Below, piece by piece: positions 39,730-50,745 of a stretch of DNA of 64,000 nt. Position numbers and translations under genes: made by a program. Position 1 is the stretch's first letter; every line of letters starts with the position of its first letter. The stretch is from Gemmatimonadota bacterium (lineage in GTDB: Bacteria > Gemmatimonadota > Gemmatimonadetes > Gemmatimonadales > Gemmatimonadaceae). The stretch covers positions 34,098 through 98,097 of the forward strand of contig PMAE01000065.1 in NCBI GenBank assembly GCA_003152485.1, given 5' to 3'. The notes beneath the pieces are model-generated. The model had not been told where the DNA came from. It searched no databases and saw only the letters and a program-made list of their open reading frames with translations.

Positions 39730-39736
39730 CCGGCTG

Positions 39737-40750
39737 ATGGCCCCGTCAGAGCTGCACACGCGGATCCGGGAGCTGGTGCGGGAGCGCAACGCCGTGATTC
39801 TCGCGCACAACTACGAGCGGCCGGAGGTGCAGGACGTGGCCGACTTCGTGGGCGATTCGCTGGGGCTGTCGCGGGAAGCCGCGAGCACGCCGGCCGACGT
39901 GATCGTGTTCTGCGGCGTGCATTTCATGGCGGAGACGGCGGCGATCCTCTCGCCCCAGAAACGCGTGCTGCTGCCTGACTTGGCGGCCGGATGCTCGCTG
40001 GCGGCGACGATCGATGCGGACCAGCTCCGCGCGTGGAAGGCCGAGCATCCGGGCGCGGCCGTGGTGTCCTACGTGAACACGTCCGCCGCGGTCAAAGCGG
40101 AGAGCGACTACTGCTGCACGTCGGGCAACGCGGTGGACGTGGTCAATGCGGTGCCGGCGGACCAGGAGGTCCTCTTCTTGCCGGACGTGTTCCTGGGGGC
40201 GCACGTGCGGCGTCTGACGGGACGAAAGAACATGCACGTCTGGATGGGGGAGTGCCACGTGCACGCCGGGATCGACACCGAGGATCTCGATCGCCAGCGA
40301 GCGGCGCATCCGGGGGCGGAACTCCTCATCCATCCTGAATGCGGATGCGCTACGAGCATGGTCGATGCGGTGTCGGCGGGCGCGATCGATCCCACGGACG
40401 TACAGATCCTGTCCACCGAGGGGATGATCCGGCGTCCCGCCACGTCGCCGGCGGATGCGTTCATCGTGGCCACCGAGGTCGGAATCCTGCATCGCTTGCG
40501 CCGGGAGAACCCGACGAAGACGTTCTATGCAGCAAACGAGCGGGCCGTCTGCGCCTACATGAAGGTGACGACACTGCCGAAGGTGGCGATGGCGCTCGAG
40601 CTGTTGCAGCACGAGATCACCGTGGCGCCGGACGTGGCGGCGCGTGCGCGTCGAGCGATCGAACGAATGGTCGCCATCGGCGCGGCGCCCGCGCGGCACC
40701 CCCACCACGGGCTGTCACCCACCGGCGTCGCCGCCGATCCCGGCGAGTGA
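39737..40750 (+). CDS. nadA: Quinolinate synthase
   Basis: [28 protein letters not shown]...[28 protein letters not shown]...[18 protein letters not shown]. Confidence 0.96.
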   Translation: MAPSELHTRIRELVRERNAVILAHNYERPEVQDVADFVGDSLGLSREAASTPADVIVFCGVHFMAETAAILSPQKRVLLPDLAAGCSLAATIDADQLRAWKAEHPGAAVVSYVNTSAAVKAESDYCCTSGNAVDVVNAVPADQEVLFLPDVFLGAHVRRLTGRKNMHVWMGECHVHAGIDTEDLDRQRAAHPGAELLIHPECGCATSMVDAVSAGAIDPTDVQILSTEGMIRRPATSPADAFIVATEVGILHRLRRENPTKTFYAANERAVCAYMKVTTLPKVAMALELLQHEITVAPDVAARARRAIERMVAIGAAPARHPHHGLSPTGVAADPGE

Positions 40751-40772
40751 TCGTCGCCTAGCCGAGAGACCC

Positions 40773-41834
40773 ATGATAGAGCCTGTTCCCGATCAACCGT
40801 CTGACCCGGGATCCGAACCGCCCGAGCCGCGTGAGCCACCGATCGTACCGCCGGACGACACGGGTGAGGGGGCGCCGAGCGACCGTCACAACGGGCATCC
40901 CCGACCCGGCGGAATGGGATACGGGATGCAGCCGTGGCACCGACCGAGCCCCCTGTCGATCCCGGCGATGGACCGTCCGGGTAGCGCAGTCCGCTTTCCG
41001 CTATCCCCGGACGAGCTGTCGGCGCTCGTTCGGATGGCATTGGAGGAGGATGGGGCGTTCAACGACATCACGACGATCGCGACCGTGGTCACCGCGCGGC
41101 GTGCGCGTGGCGCCATCGTCGCGCGCCGGGCAGGCACGGTCTGCGGCGTGATGCTGGCGCTGGAGTCGTTCCAGCAGCTGGATGCGAAGGCGATCACGCG
41201 GACGATCGAGAGCGATGGCGAGGCCGTCGAAGCGGGGGCGCCGGTCATCTTCATCCGCGGCCACGCTCGTGGGATGCTCTCGGCCGAACGGGTAGCGCTG
41301 AATTTCATGCAGCACCTCTCGGGGATCGCGACGCTCACGGCGCAGTTCGTGGCCGCGGTCCGAGGTACCGGCGCGAAGATCCTCGATACCCGGAAAACGC
41401 TTCCGGGGTGGCGTGCCCTCGAGAAGTACGCGGTCCGGTGCGGCGGCGGTCAGAACCACCGGATGGACTTGGCCAGCGCCGTGTTGATCAAGGACAACCA
41501 TCTGGCGGCGGTGGACGGCGATGTGGGCCGTGCGATCACGCGGGCGCGTACCGTGGCGCCGGCCCACGCGCGGATCGAGATCGAGTGCGACGCCATCGAG
41601 CAAGTGGAGGCGGCCATCGCCCATCATGCCGACATCGTGCTGCTCGACAACATGACCCCCGCACAGATGGCCGAGTGCGTGACGCTCGTCAACAAACGGG
41701 CGATCGTCGAAGCGTCGGGACGCGTCCGGCTCGAAAACGTCCGGCAGATCGCGGAGACAGGGGTGGATTGGATCTCGGCCGGTTCGCTGACGCATTCGCC
41801 GCCCGCGCTGGATCTAGCGTTGGATTTTGAGTAG
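40773..41834 (+). CDS. nadC: Nicotinate-nucleotide pyrophosphorylase (carboxylating), with ~70-aa Pro-rich N-terminal extension
   Basis: ALEEDGAFNDITTIATV...AERVALNFMQHLSGIATLTAQFV...ILDTRKTLPGWRALEKYAVRCGGGQNHRMDLASAVLIKDNHL. Confidence 0.95.
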   Translation: MIEPVPDQPSDPGSEPPEPREPPIVPPDDTGEGAPSDRHNGHPRPGGMGYGMQPWHRPSPLSIPAMDRPGSAVRFPLSPDELSALVRMALEEDGAFNDITTIATVVTARRARGAIVARRAGTVCGVMLALESFQQLDAKAITRTIESDGEAVEAGAPVIFIRGHARGMLSAERVALNFMQHLSGIATLTAQFVAAVRGTGAKILDTRKTLPGWRALEKYAVRCGGGQNHRMDLASAVLIKDNHLAAVDGDVGRAITRARTVAPAHARIEIECDAIEQVEAAIAHHADIVLLDNMTPAQMAECVTLVNKRAIVEASGRVRLENVRQIAETGVDWISAGSLTHSPPALDLALDFE

Positions 41835-41853
41835 CGGTTCGGTGGGAGCGGTG

Positions 41854-42033
41854 ATGCCGGAACGAGATTCGCGCGCGATTGGTCAGGCCACCGAGGCGGC
41901 TCGCCCGACGGTCGAATCGGCGGATGCCATCGCGACCTGTGACGTGTGTGGGGTGGCGGCAGTGGTGGAGCGGAAATGCAAGGTGATCTGCTTGAACTGC
42001 CATACCATTCTCAAGACCTGCGCGGATCTCTAA
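41854..42033 (+). CDS. Small zinc-ribbon-like protein (59 aa)
   Basis: [59 protein letters not shown]; CxxC and CxxC. Confidence 0.65.
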   Translation: MPERDSRAIGQATEAARPTVESADAIATCDVCGVAAVVERKCKVICLNCHTILKTCADL

Positions 42034-42686
42034 GGCCGACCGGGGGCTTCTTCCAACACCGGATCGTCCACGAAGTAGCCGGCGGCGGTGCGGACCGCGG
42101 CGGCGATTGTGCGCCGCGTGTCATCGACCGGATCTTCGCGGCCCGCCAGCGCTTGGCGCTGCGCGCGGAAACGGCGGCCGGCGGTGACGCAAAAGAGATC
42201 GCACAACGCACGCTCTCGTTCGCTGCCGCCGACTCCGCGGTCATCGATGAGTCGCTGAGTGCGCCCGATGACTGCCGCCGTGGCGTAGAGCTCGATCGCC
42301 ATGTTGGTGGCTTTCGACCCGAGGCCGCAGTGGACGCCGACCAGAACGGCGAGCGATGCATCGGTCGCCGAGATCGCGCTGAACACGCGCGCGTAGGCGG
42401 TGGACGACAGTCCCAATCCGCCATACTCGCGGGGGATGGTGAGGGCGAGGAGGCCGGCATCGGCGAACGCGCGGATCACCGGCTCGGGGATCGTCTCGGC
42501 GGCGTCGAAGGCCGCCGAGTCAATCAGGTCACCCTGGATACGCCGGAGGTCACGGATGAGACGGGAGACCACGCGCGCTTCGTCGGGGTCGCGAACATCG
42601 AGCGGCTCAGGATAGGGGAACAGGACATCGCCATAGATCGCGCCGGCGAATAAGCCGCGGACGAACGCGGGTTGCGGATCAGACAT
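42030..42686 (-). CDS. Acyl-CoA dehydrogenase-like protein with large in-frame internal deletion (possible pseudogene)
   Basis: N-terminal ACAD helices ([83 protein letters not shown]) joined directly to an ACAD-like C-terminus ([25 protein letters not shown]...[14 protein letters not shown]); FAD-binding/catalytic middle absent. Confidence 0.75.
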   Translation of the reverse strand: MSDPQPAFVRGLFAGAIYGDVLFPYPEPLDVRDPDEARVVSRLIRDLRRIQGDLIDSAAFDAAETIPEPVIRAFADAGLLALTIPREYGGLGLSSTAYARVFSAISATDASLAVLVGVHCGLGSKATNMAIELYATAAVIGRTQRLIDDRGVGGSERERALCDLFCVTAGRRFRAQRQALAGREDPVDDTRRTIAAAVRTAAGYFVDDPVLEEAPGRP

Positions 42687-44751
42687 GCGACGCCGGGCGC
42701 GGCCGCTCCGCGGCGTGGTCGAGCTGCGGGGCCAGCAGCGCGGCATCGGTCTGTGGTGCGTCGCAGACATACTGTCGGCAGACATACGCCGTTGGTGCAC
42801 CGCCGACCTCTGGTCGCCCGTCGAGCAGCGCGATCCCCGTGGACGCGCCCGGGATTCCGCCGGCGAGCACGAGCGACGGCAGGTAGTGCGCGGCCACCAC
42901 GGCATCGAGCGCGCGGTAGCGTGGATCGCGGGACTCGCCCACGAGCGCCACGGCGACCGCGCCGTTGACGGCCATGTCGGCGGCGCCCAACGCGTGGCCA
43001 AATGCCGCGGGGTGTCGCGCCATCGGCTCGGCCAGCACCTCGAGGACCGCGAGCGCCCGTCGGCGCAGGCCCGCGTCGTCGAGCAGCTCCGCCAGGTGGA
43101 GAAATAGGTCGACTGTGAGCGACGTGCCTGAGGGCACCGCGTTGTCGGTCACATCTCGGGGCCGTGTGATGAGCGGATCCGCGTCGCGTGCCGTATCGAA
43201 AAAGGCCTCGGCTGCCTCGTCCCAAAACCACGTCTCGATGGCACGCGCGATCTCGATCGCCAGGTCGAGCCACGTCCGATCGGCGGACAGCTCGTACGTG
43301 GCGAGAAATCCCAGCGCTACCGCGGCGTGGTCCTCGAGGTAGCCGGCGATCTTGGTCACACCGTCGGTATGCGTCCGCATCACGCGTCCACCGGGGCGGA
43401 CCAGGTTGCGCCGGAGAAACTCCGCGTTGGCCAGCGCCAGCGCCGCATAGTCGTCCCGCCCGAACGCACGTGCGGCCGCCGCGACCGCGCGCAGCATGAG
43501 GCCGTTCCACGCGGCGAGCATCTTCTCATCGCGCCCCGGCCGGATCCGCCGGTCACGGATCCCCGCGAGGGTGTCCCGCGCCCGGGCGCGGGCCGCGATG
43601 AGCGCGGCCTCGGTGGGGCCGGCACGTCCGGCGGGGAGCGCCCCGCCGTCGGCCACGTGCAGGATGTTGGCGCCCTCGAAATTTCCGGCCGGCGTGACGC
43701 CGTAGCGAGTCTTGAAATCCGCCGACTCCGGGCCGAGCGCCGCGTCGATCTCGCGCTCACTCCACACGTAGAATTTTCCTTCGACCCCTTCACTGTCCGC
43801 GTCGAGGCTGGCGTAGAATCCGCCGTCGGGCGACGTCATCTCGCGGGCGACCCAGCCGATCGTCTCTTCGGTGACGCGCCGGACCTCGGGGTCCTTGGCG
43901 GCTTGCCAGAGATGCACCCCGAGCCGTGCGAGGAGCGCGTTGTCGTACAACATCTTCTCGAAATGCGGTACGAGCCAGATCGCGTCGACCGCATAGCGGT
44001 GAAACCCGCCGCCGACCTGGTCGTAGATGCCGCCGCGCGCCATGTTGCGAAAGCTCGTCTCGACGATCGCCAGCGCGTGGCTCGCATCCATCCGCTTGGC
44101 GTACCGCAGTAGGAAATCGAGGCTCATGGCCTGCGGGAACTTGGGCGCCCCTTCGAAGCCACCGTGCGCGGGATCGAAGCGTTCCGCCAAGCCATGGAAC
44201 GCCCGGTCCAGGGTTGTCGCGTCGAGCGCACCCGAGGGCCCCATCCGCGCGGTCGCGGCGGCGTAGATGTCGCGCATGGCGGTCGCGGTCTGGGTCACGC
44301 GGTCGCGCTTCGTGTGGTACGCGTCCGCGACGGAGCGCAGGATGCGCGCGAACGACGGCAGCCCGTGGCCGTCCACCGGCGGGAAGTACGTGCCGGCGTA
44401 GAAGGGTTCCCCAGCCGGCGTAAGAAAAATCGTCATTGGCCAGCCACCGTGACCGATCATCGACTGCAGCGCCTGCATGTACACGCTGTCGACGTCGGGC
44501 CGCTCTTCGCGGTCCACTTTGATGTTCACGAAATGCTCGTTCATCAACCGCGCCGTCTCCGGGTCCTCGAACGACTCGTGCGCCATGACGTGGCACCAGT
44601 GGCACGCGGCGTACCCGACACTCAGGAGGATCGGCCGGTCTTCGCGGCGCGCGCGGTCCAGCGCCTCCGGCCCCCACGGGTACCAGTCGACGGGATTCTC
44701 GGCATGTTGCCGCAGGTACGGACTCGTTTCGGTGGCCAGGCGGTTCGGCAT
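42679..44751 (-). CDS. DUF255 thioredoxin-domain protein (YyaL/SSP411-like)
   Basis: [86 protein letters not shown]. Confidence 0.95.
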   Translation of the reverse strand: MPNRLATETSPYLRQHAENPVDWYPWGPEALDRARREDRPILLSVGYAACHWCHVMAHESFEDPETARLMNEHFVNIKVDREERPDVDSVYMQALQSMIGHGGWPMTIFLTPAGEPFYAGTYFPPVDGHGLPSFARILRSVADAYHTKRDRVTQTATAMRDIYAAATARMGPSGALDATTLDRAFHGLAERFDPAHGGFEGAPKFPQAMSLDFLLRYAKRMDASHALAIVETSFRNMARGGIYDQVGGGFHRYAVDAIWLVPHFEKMLYDNALLARLGVHLWQAAKDPEVRRVTEETIGWVAREMTSPDGGFYASLDADSEGVEGKFYVWSEREIDAALGPESADFKTRYGVTPAGNFEGANILHVADGGALPAGRAGPTEAALIAARARARDTLAGIRDRRIRPGRDEKMLAAWNGLMLRAVAAAARAFGRDDYAALALANAEFLRRNLVRPGGRVMRTHTDGVTKIAGYLEDHAAVALGFLATYELSADRTWLDLAIEIARAIETWFWDEAAEAFFDTARDADPLITRPRDVTDNAVPSGTSLTVDLFLHLAELLDDAGLRRRALAVLEVLAEPMARHPAAFGHALGAADMAVNGAVAVALVGESRDPRYRALDAVVAAHYLPSLVLAGGIPGASTGIALLDGRPEVGGAPTAYVCRQYVCDAPQTDAALLAPQLDHAAERPRPASHV

Positions 44752-44806
44752 CGACTCTCAGCAACTCCCGGCCGCGACGCATTGGCGTTGGCCGTCGTGA
44801 TACATT

Positions 44807-46129
44807 GTGGACGCCATGTACGCCGGCGACCGCCCTCCGTTGCGCCGCACGCCCCTGGCGTGGGCCGGCGGTCTGACCGCCCTCCTGCTCGCGGGGGCGG
44901 CGTGGCCCGTCGCGCCGCTGCGAGACGCGGCGACCGGGACCGCATCCGACGCGCACCTCCGGCTCTCACCGGCGTTTCTCGTGCTTGCCCCGCTCAATAA
45001 TACGCTGGACGCGCTGTCGCTGCTCTCGGTGCGCGAGCACGCGGCCGTGTTGTTCGTGCTGGTCGTCGTCTACGTGGTATGGCGGGTCTGGCGCCGTCGT
45101 CGTCTCCCCGCGCTGCCGGGTGGGTGGCTGCGCGAGGTCCGACTCGTCGTCATCGCGCTCGCGGGTCTCGTGGCGCTCTACGCGACTGGCGCGCTCGTGG
45201 AACGCCCGATGGCCGCGCTCGAGCTGCCGCCACAGGACTCCGATCAGGTCACGATCGACTTCCACAGCCATACGAACGCATCGCACGACGGTCGCCCAGG
45301 CTTTACACCGGCGCGCAACCGGGCGTGGCACGCGGCCGCCGGGTTCGACGTGGCCTATATCTCGGACCACTTCACATTCGCGGGAGCGGAAGTCGGAACA
45401 CGCGACAATCCCGCGCGGGCGAGCGCGGGCACCGTGCTGTTCAGCGCCATCGAATGCCTCGAGGGGGGCGAGCATGTCAACGTGCTCGGCGTCACCGCGG
45501 CGGACTATGCGCTGTTCCACGGTCGCTACATCGCGGCGGCCGCGGTCGAAGCGTCCATCGCTGCCGGCCGCCCGCGGCCCCTCATCGTCCAGACGATTCC
45601 CGGCGACCTCAGCCGACTCCCCAAAGCCGGCATGTCCGCGGTGGTCCCGGTGGCCGCGATCGAGATCTCTGACGCTGCCCCCCGCGGGCTGAGCGACAGC
45701 GACCGCGACCGGACGAGGATATTGGAGCTCGCGGACAGCCTCGGGCTGGCGCTCGTTGCCGGGTCTGACAACCATGGGTGGGGGCGCACTGCGGCTGCGT
45801 GGAGCGTGATGCACGTCCCGGGATGGCGCACGCTCACGCCGGATGAGCTCGAGCAGCGTGTGGAAGACGGGATCCGAACGGGGGGACGCAACGCAGGCCG
45901 CGTGATCGAGCGCACGCGGCCCGAATGGCCGACGCGGGCGACGGCCGGACGTCCGGGTGGATGGGTGTCGAGCGTGGCCGGCGCACCAGGCTTTCTGGGC
46001 CAATTCGTCTGGCAGCTGACGGCCACTCGGTCGTGGCCGGAGCGCGCCGCCTGGCTCACCTGGATCTGGTGTGTCGCGCTACTGGTGGCGTGGCGCGTGC
46101 GGCCGAATCCCGCACGCCCAGCGCAGTGA
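44807..46129 (+). CDS. Membrane-anchored PHP-domain phosphoesterase-like protein (start may be ATG 44816)
   Basis: N-terminal TM segments; TIDFHSHTNASHDGRPGFTPARNRAWHAAAGFDVAYISDHFTFAG; LALVAGSDNHGWGRTAAAW. Confidence 0.8.
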   Translation: MDAMYAGDRPPLRRTPLAWAGGLTALLLAGAAWPVAPLRDAATGTASDAHLRLSPAFLVLAPLNNTLDALSLLSVREHAAVLFVLVVVYVVWRVWRRRRLPALPGGWLREVRLVVIALAGLVALYATGALVERPMAALELPPQDSDQVTIDFHSHTNASHDGRPGFTPARNRAWHAAAGFDVAYISDHFTFAGAEVGTRDNPARASAGTVLFSAIECLEGGEHVNVLGVTAADYALFHGRYIAAAAVEASIAAGRPRPLIVQTIPGDLSRLPKAGMSAVVPVAAIEISDAAPRGLSDSDRDRTRILELADSLGLALVAGSDNHGWGRTAAAWSVMHVPGWRTLTPDELEQRVEDGIRTGGRNAGRVIERTRPEWPTRATAGRPGGWVSSVAGAPGFLGQFVWQLTATRSWPERAAWLTWIWCVALLVAWRVRPNPARPAQ

Positions 46130-46187
46130 ATCGTACGCCGCCGCCCGCGATGCGCCGTACCCGGACTCGCACCATAGGTCGTACCCG

Positions 46188-47768
46188 ATGAGATCCGCCA
46201 TCGCGGTACTCGCGGCGGCGGTGGCCGTCCGGCTGGTGATCGCCGCGATCGTGCCGCTCGTGCCCGACGAGGCGTACTACTGGGAGTGGTCGCGCCATCT
46301 GGCAGCCGGGTACTTCGATCATCCGCCAGCCATCGCGTGGCTGGTGCGCGTCGGCACGGTCATCGCTGGACCGACGCCACTCGGTGTTCGGTTGGGGCCG
46401 ATCGTGGCGGGCTTCGCGGGTGGCTGCGCCGCAATCTCGCTGGCGCACCGATTGGGCGGGGCACGTGGAGCGTGGCGCATGGCCGTGTTGCTCGCGGTGG
46501 TACCGCTCGCAGGCGTCGGACTCGTCCTCGCCACCCCCGACGCGCCGCTCCTGGCAAGTGCCGCGCTGCTGCTGTGGGCGGTGGACCATGCGCTCACGGA
46601 AACTTCGTCCGCCGGGACCGCTGGACGCAGCACGAGCGAGGCGCGAGCGGCTCCTACCGCCTCGGCGACTATTCCATATGCGTCGCCAACGACAGCGGGC
46701 CAGCGCGGTGGTGCGGGACTTGGATGGTGGTTGGCGGCCGGTGCGGCGCTCGGACTCGGCATGTGCTCGAAATACACCGTCGTGCTGATCCCGGCTGCCG
46801 TCGTAGTTGCGTGCCTCGTGTCGCCGGTATTGCGGGTGGAATTTCGCCGCCCCGGTCCATATCTCGCGTCTGGTGTCGCGGCGATCGTGTTTCTACCTGT
46901 CGCGCGGTGGAACGCAGAACACGATTGGGTATCGTTCCGTTTTCAGCTGCACCACGGCCTCGGCGCCGTGAGCGGATCAGCGGTCGGACGCGAGCTCACA
47001 CTGATCGGCGGGCAAGCGGGGCTCGTCTCGCCGGTGCTGTTCGTGCTGGCCGTGGTGGCGGTGGGGCGTGCGCTGACTGACCGGCATCGGCCGCGCCATT
47101 TCGTGCTGGCGGTCGTCGCCGTGTTCGGATGGGTCTTCTTCGCCGCGAGTGCGGTACGGCGTCCCGTCGAGCCCAATTGGCCGGCGCTCGCCGTGCTGCC
47201 GGCGTTGGTGTTGCTCGCGACGTGGATCCCGTCGCCGAAGTGGGAGCGGTGGGAACAGTTCGGAGTGGCGATTGGTGGCGCGATGGTGGTGGGCGCTTAC
47301 GTGGTCGCGCTCGTCCCGATACCATGGCTACCGCTCCGAGCTGATCCCGTTGCGCGGGCCTACGGGTGGAACGAGTTGGCCAGGGCCGTCGTTGCCGACC
47401 GAACGCGCGACACCGTGACGTCCGCACCGGTGGCGTTCGGCGGCCATACGTGGCTGGCCGCGGACCGCTATCAGGACGCGGCGGAGCTCGCGTTCAACAT
47501 GCCGCGGCAACCCTTGGTGTTTTCCCTCAACCTTGCGGGGCGCCCGAATCAGTACGATCTCTGGCCGACCGCGCGCGATTCGCTTCGACCCGGCGACACA
47601 CTCACCGCCGTGTTCGATGACGTGCCGGACCCGCCGGCGCCTGTCGCGCGGCTCAGGCCACATTTCTCTCGGGTGGAACGGGGGGCTGTGGTCGAGCTGC
47701 ATCGGGGCAGCCACGTTGTCGCCCGGCGCCGACTCTGGCATTTTTTCGGCCTCACGGTGCCGTTGTAG
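46188..47768 (+). CDS. Glycosyltransferase family 39-like membrane protein
   Basis: RLVIAAIVPLVPDEAYYWEWSRHLAAGYFDHPPAIAWLVRVGTVIAGPTPLGVRLGPI followed by multiple TM segments. Confidence 0.87.
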   Translation: MRSAIAVLAAAVAVRLVIAAIVPLVPDEAYYWEWSRHLAAGYFDHPPAIAWLVRVGTVIAGPTPLGVRLGPIVAGFAGGCAAISLAHRLGGARGAWRMAVLLAVVPLAGVGLVLATPDAPLLASAALLLWAVDHALTETSSAGTAGRSTSEARAAPTASATIPYASPTTAGQRGGAGLGWWLAAGAALGLGMCSKYTVVLIPAAVVVACLVSPVLRVEFRRPGPYLASGVAAIVFLPVARWNAEHDWVSFRFQLHHGLGAVSGSAVGRELTLIGGQAGLVSPVLFVLAVVAVGRALTDRHRPRHFVLAVVAVFGWVFFAASAVRRPVEPNWPALAVLPALVLLATWIPSPKWERWEQFGVAIGGAMVVGAYVVALVPIPWLPLRADPVARAYGWNELARAVVADRTRDTVTSAPVAFGGHTWLAADRYQDAAELAFNMPRQPLVFSLNLAGRPNQYDLWPTARDSLRPGDTLTAVFDDVPDPPAPVARLRPHFSRVERGAVVELHRGSHVVARRRLWHFFGLTVPL

Positions 47769-47815
47769 TCCAATCACCGATTCTGCGACCTTCGCCTCTC
47801 ACTTCTGACCCCGTC

Positions 47816-49189
47816 ATGACTGCCAGCATCCCCAGCGACCTCGACACCTTCTTCGTTGCCAACCGCGCTCGAATCGAGCAGGAACTGTTCGAATTCCTGC
47901 GCATCCCGAGCGTGAGCGCGCGTTCCGAGCACAACGCCGACACCGCGCGGGCCGCACAGTGGCTTGCCGGGGCGTTCGGGACCGCGGGGCTGAAGGCCGA
48001 AATCATTCCGACGCCGGGACACCCGGTCGTACTCGGCGAGTGGCGAGGCGCAGGTCCGGATCGGCCAACGGTCCTCGTGTACGGTCACTACGACGTGCAA
48101 CCGGCGGAGCCGCTCGACCTGTGGACGTCACCGGCGTTCGAGCCGACGGTGCGTGACGGGCGGATTTACGCGCGCGGGTCGGTCGATGACAAGGGACAGC
48201 TCTACCTGCACGTCAAAGCCATCGAGGCGCATTTGCGGGTTCGCGGTCGACTCCCGGTGAACATCGTGGTGCTGGCTGAAGGCGAAGAGGAGGTCGGGAG
48301 CGACAACCTCGGTGACTTCGTCCGCGCGCACCGCGATCGGTTGCGCTGTGACGCAGTCGTCATCTCGGACTCGTCGATGTTCGCGCCTGGCCAGCCGTCG
48401 ATTCTCTCGTCGTTGCGAGGGCTCACGTACCTGCAGCTCGACGTGGAGGGGCCGTCGAGCGACCTCCATTCCGGAATCTACGGCGGAGCGGTGGTCAATC
48501 CGGCGACCGCACTCGCGCGCATCATCGCCACATTCCATGACGCGAATGGCCGCGTGGCCGTGCCGGGATTTTATGACACCGTCCGCGACTGGGACCCCGC
48601 GATTCGCGCCCGGATGCGGGCGTTGCCGTTCGATGACGCGCACTTCCTCGCCGAGGTCGGCGCGCCCGCGTTGAACGGTGAGTCCGGCTACACGACGTTG
48701 GAACGCGTGTGGGCGCGTCCGACGTGTGAGATCAACGGACTGCTGAGTGGGTACACCGGGGAGGGTGCCAAGACCGTGCTCCCGTCGCGCGCGATGGCCA
48801 AGGTCAGCTGTCGGCTGGTGCCGGATCAGGAGCCGGCTGCGATCGAGCGGCTGATGCAGGCCCACGTGGACCGGGTCACGCCTCCCGGCGTTCGGGCTCG
48901 CGTCACCCATTTGCATGGTGGACGGGCCTGGCGGGCCGATCTAACCGGTCCGCTGTACGACGCGGCCGCCCAGGCGTTGGAGGCCGCATTCCATCGGGCG
49001 CCGGTGATAGTCGGCGAGGGGGGGTCGATCCCGGTGGTGGACGATTTCGCGAAGGCGCTCGGAGCGCCGATCTTACTGATGGGCTTTGGGTTACCTGGCG
49101 AGAATGCCCATGCCCCGGATGAGTGGATGAGCGTCGAAAACTTCGAATTGGGAATGCGGGCCGTCGCCACGCTCTGGGACCTGCTCTAG
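47816..49189 (+). CDS. M20 family dipeptidase
   Basis: FLRIPSVSARSEHNADTARAAQWL...VLVYGHYDVQPAEPLDLWTSPAFEPTVRDGRIYARGSVDDKGQLYLHVKAIEA...LAEGEEEVGSDNL. Confidence 0.94.
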   Translation: MTASIPSDLDTFFVANRARIEQELFEFLRIPSVSARSEHNADTARAAQWLAGAFGTAGLKAEIIPTPGHPVVLGEWRGAGPDRPTVLVYGHYDVQPAEPLDLWTSPAFEPTVRDGRIYARGSVDDKGQLYLHVKAIEAHLRVRGRLPVNIVVLAEGEEEVGSDNLGDFVRAHRDRLRCDAVVISDSSMFAPGQPSILSSLRGLTYLQLDVEGPSSDLHSGIYGGAVVNPATALARIIATFHDANGRVAVPGFYDTVRDWDPAIRARMRALPFDDAHFLAEVGAPALNGESGYTTLERVWARPTCEINGLLSGYTGEGAKTVLPSRAMAKVSCRLVPDQEPAAIERLMQAHVDRVTPPGVRARVTHLHGGRAWRADLTGPLYDAAAQALEAAFHRAPVIVGEGGSIPVVDDFAKALGAPILLMGFGLPGENAHAPDEWMSVENFELGMRAVATLWDLL

Positions 49190-49380
49190 GGCGATCCTCG
49201 GGGGCGCGACCGCGGCCGCCGCCCAGGTTTGCGGCCGTGGCGGCCACGAGTGTGGTGGACGCGTGGCGGACCCCATTACTATACGAGTCGGACCGGCTCG
49301 GTCCGCCGATTGCATGGCGACTGGCTTTCCGAGCATAAGTGTTCTGGACTACTCCCCAGTGCTCCCCCCGGAGGTCCGTC

Positions 49381-50745
49381 GTGTCCACCCTTGCCGCACG
49401 CCATCCGGGGCGTATTACCGGTCACGGCACCGATCCCGGGATCGCCGACGAGATCTCCGAGTTGCTGGCGGACGTCAGGGCGCGCACGGAGTTACTCATC
49501 GCGCCGCTCAGCGAAGCGGACCTCCACGTACAGCACGACCCTCTGATGAGCCCGATCGTGTGGGACCTCGGGCACATCGCGGGATTTGAGGAGCTTTGGC
49601 TGTTACGGCATCTCGAACGGCCCTTCACTGGGCTCGCGGCGCTCGGCGAGATGCCGGGACTGTTCAATCCCTTCGAGCATCCGAGGCGCGAGCGCGGGAA
49701 GCTCGTGCTGCCCTCGGCCGCAGAATGTCGGACCGTGCTCGCGGAGGTTCGGGAGCGTGCGCTCGCCCGATTGTCGCGGATCGACTTCGACGCCGATTCT
49801 CCCTTGACGCGCGACGGGTTCGTGTACCGCATGGTCGCGCAGCACGAAGCGCAGCACGGTGAGACGATTCTTCAGACCATGCAGCTCAAGGGTGGGGAGC
49901 CATACCGTCCCGCGGAGCGCATCGCCCCGCCGACCGGACCGAGACTGCATCACCTCACGGGCGTCATGGTGCGGTTCCCAGGGGGCGCGGCCGAGATCGG
50001 CACGAACGACCGCAGCGCCGCATACGACAATGAGCGCCCGATCCAGCGCGTGCACCTTCCGCCGTTCGAGATCGATGAAACCCCGGTGACGAACGCGGCA
50101 TATCTGGAGTTCATGGAGGACGGCGGATACCGGAACGCGAGTTGGTGGTCGGACGCTGGGCGCGCGTGGCTGGCGTCGTCCGGGGTCGATGCGCCGAAAT
50201 ACTGGCATCGTGTCGGGAGCGAGTGGTGGACCCGCACGATGGACCGGGTCGCGCCGGTGGAGCTCACGCATCCCGTCGTCCACGTGTGCTACTACGAAGC
50301 CGAGGCGTTCGCGCGCTGGGCGGGTAAGCGGCTGCCGACGGAATACGAGTGGGAGGCTGCAGCGACGTGGGATCCGCAGACCAGCACCTCGCGTCGCTTT
50401 CCCTGGGGCGAGGCGCCGCTGACAGCGGATCTCGCCAACGTAGACCAACTGTCGTTCGGCACGGCGCCGGTCGGCGCATATCCGCGCAACCGCTCACCAA
50501 TCGGGTGTCTTGGGATGATCGGCGACGTGTGGGAGTGGACAGCCACGGACTTTGGACCCTATCCGGGCTACGAGAGCTTTCCGTACCGCGAGTATTCGGA
50601 AGTGTTCTTCGGGCCGGAGCATAAAGTGTTGCGGGGCGGTTCGTGGGCGAGCCGGTCGATCGCCATCCGCAACACCTTCCGCAATTGGGATCTGCCCATC
50701 CGCCGCCAGATATTCAGCGGCTTCCGGTGCGCGCGCAATGCATAG
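49381..50745 (+). CDS. egtB: Ergothioneine biosynthesis sulfoxide synthase (EgtB family)
   Basis: DinB-like N-terminus with HEAQHGE (HX3HXE) motif; FGE-sulfatase-like C-terminus (FPGGAAEIGTNDRSAAYDNERPIQRVHLPPFEIDETPVTNAAYLEFMEDGGY...GDVWEWTATDFGPYPGYESFPYREYSEVFFG...KVLRGGSWASR). Confidence 0.92.
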   Translation: MSTLAARHPGRITGHGTDPGIADEISELLADVRARTELLIAPLSEADLHVQHDPLMSPIVWDLGHIAGFEELWLLRHLERPFTGLAALGEMPGLFNPFEHPRRERGKLVLPSAAECRTVLAEVRERALARLSRIDFDADSPLTRDGFVYRMVAQHEAQHGETILQTMQLKGGEPYRPAERIAPPTGPRLHHLTGVMVRFPGGAAEIGTNDRSAAYDNERPIQRVHLPPFEIDETPVTNAAYLEFMEDGGYRNASWWSDAGRAWLASSGVDAPKYWHRVGSEWWTRTMDRVAPVELTHPVVHVCYYEAEAFARWAGKRLPTEYEWEAAATWDPQTSTSRRFPWGEAPLTADLANVDQLSFGTAPVGAYPRNRSPIGCLGMIGDVWEWTATDFGPYPGYESFPYREYSEVFFGPEHKVLRGGSWASRSIAIRNTFRNWDLPIRRQIFSGFRCARNA

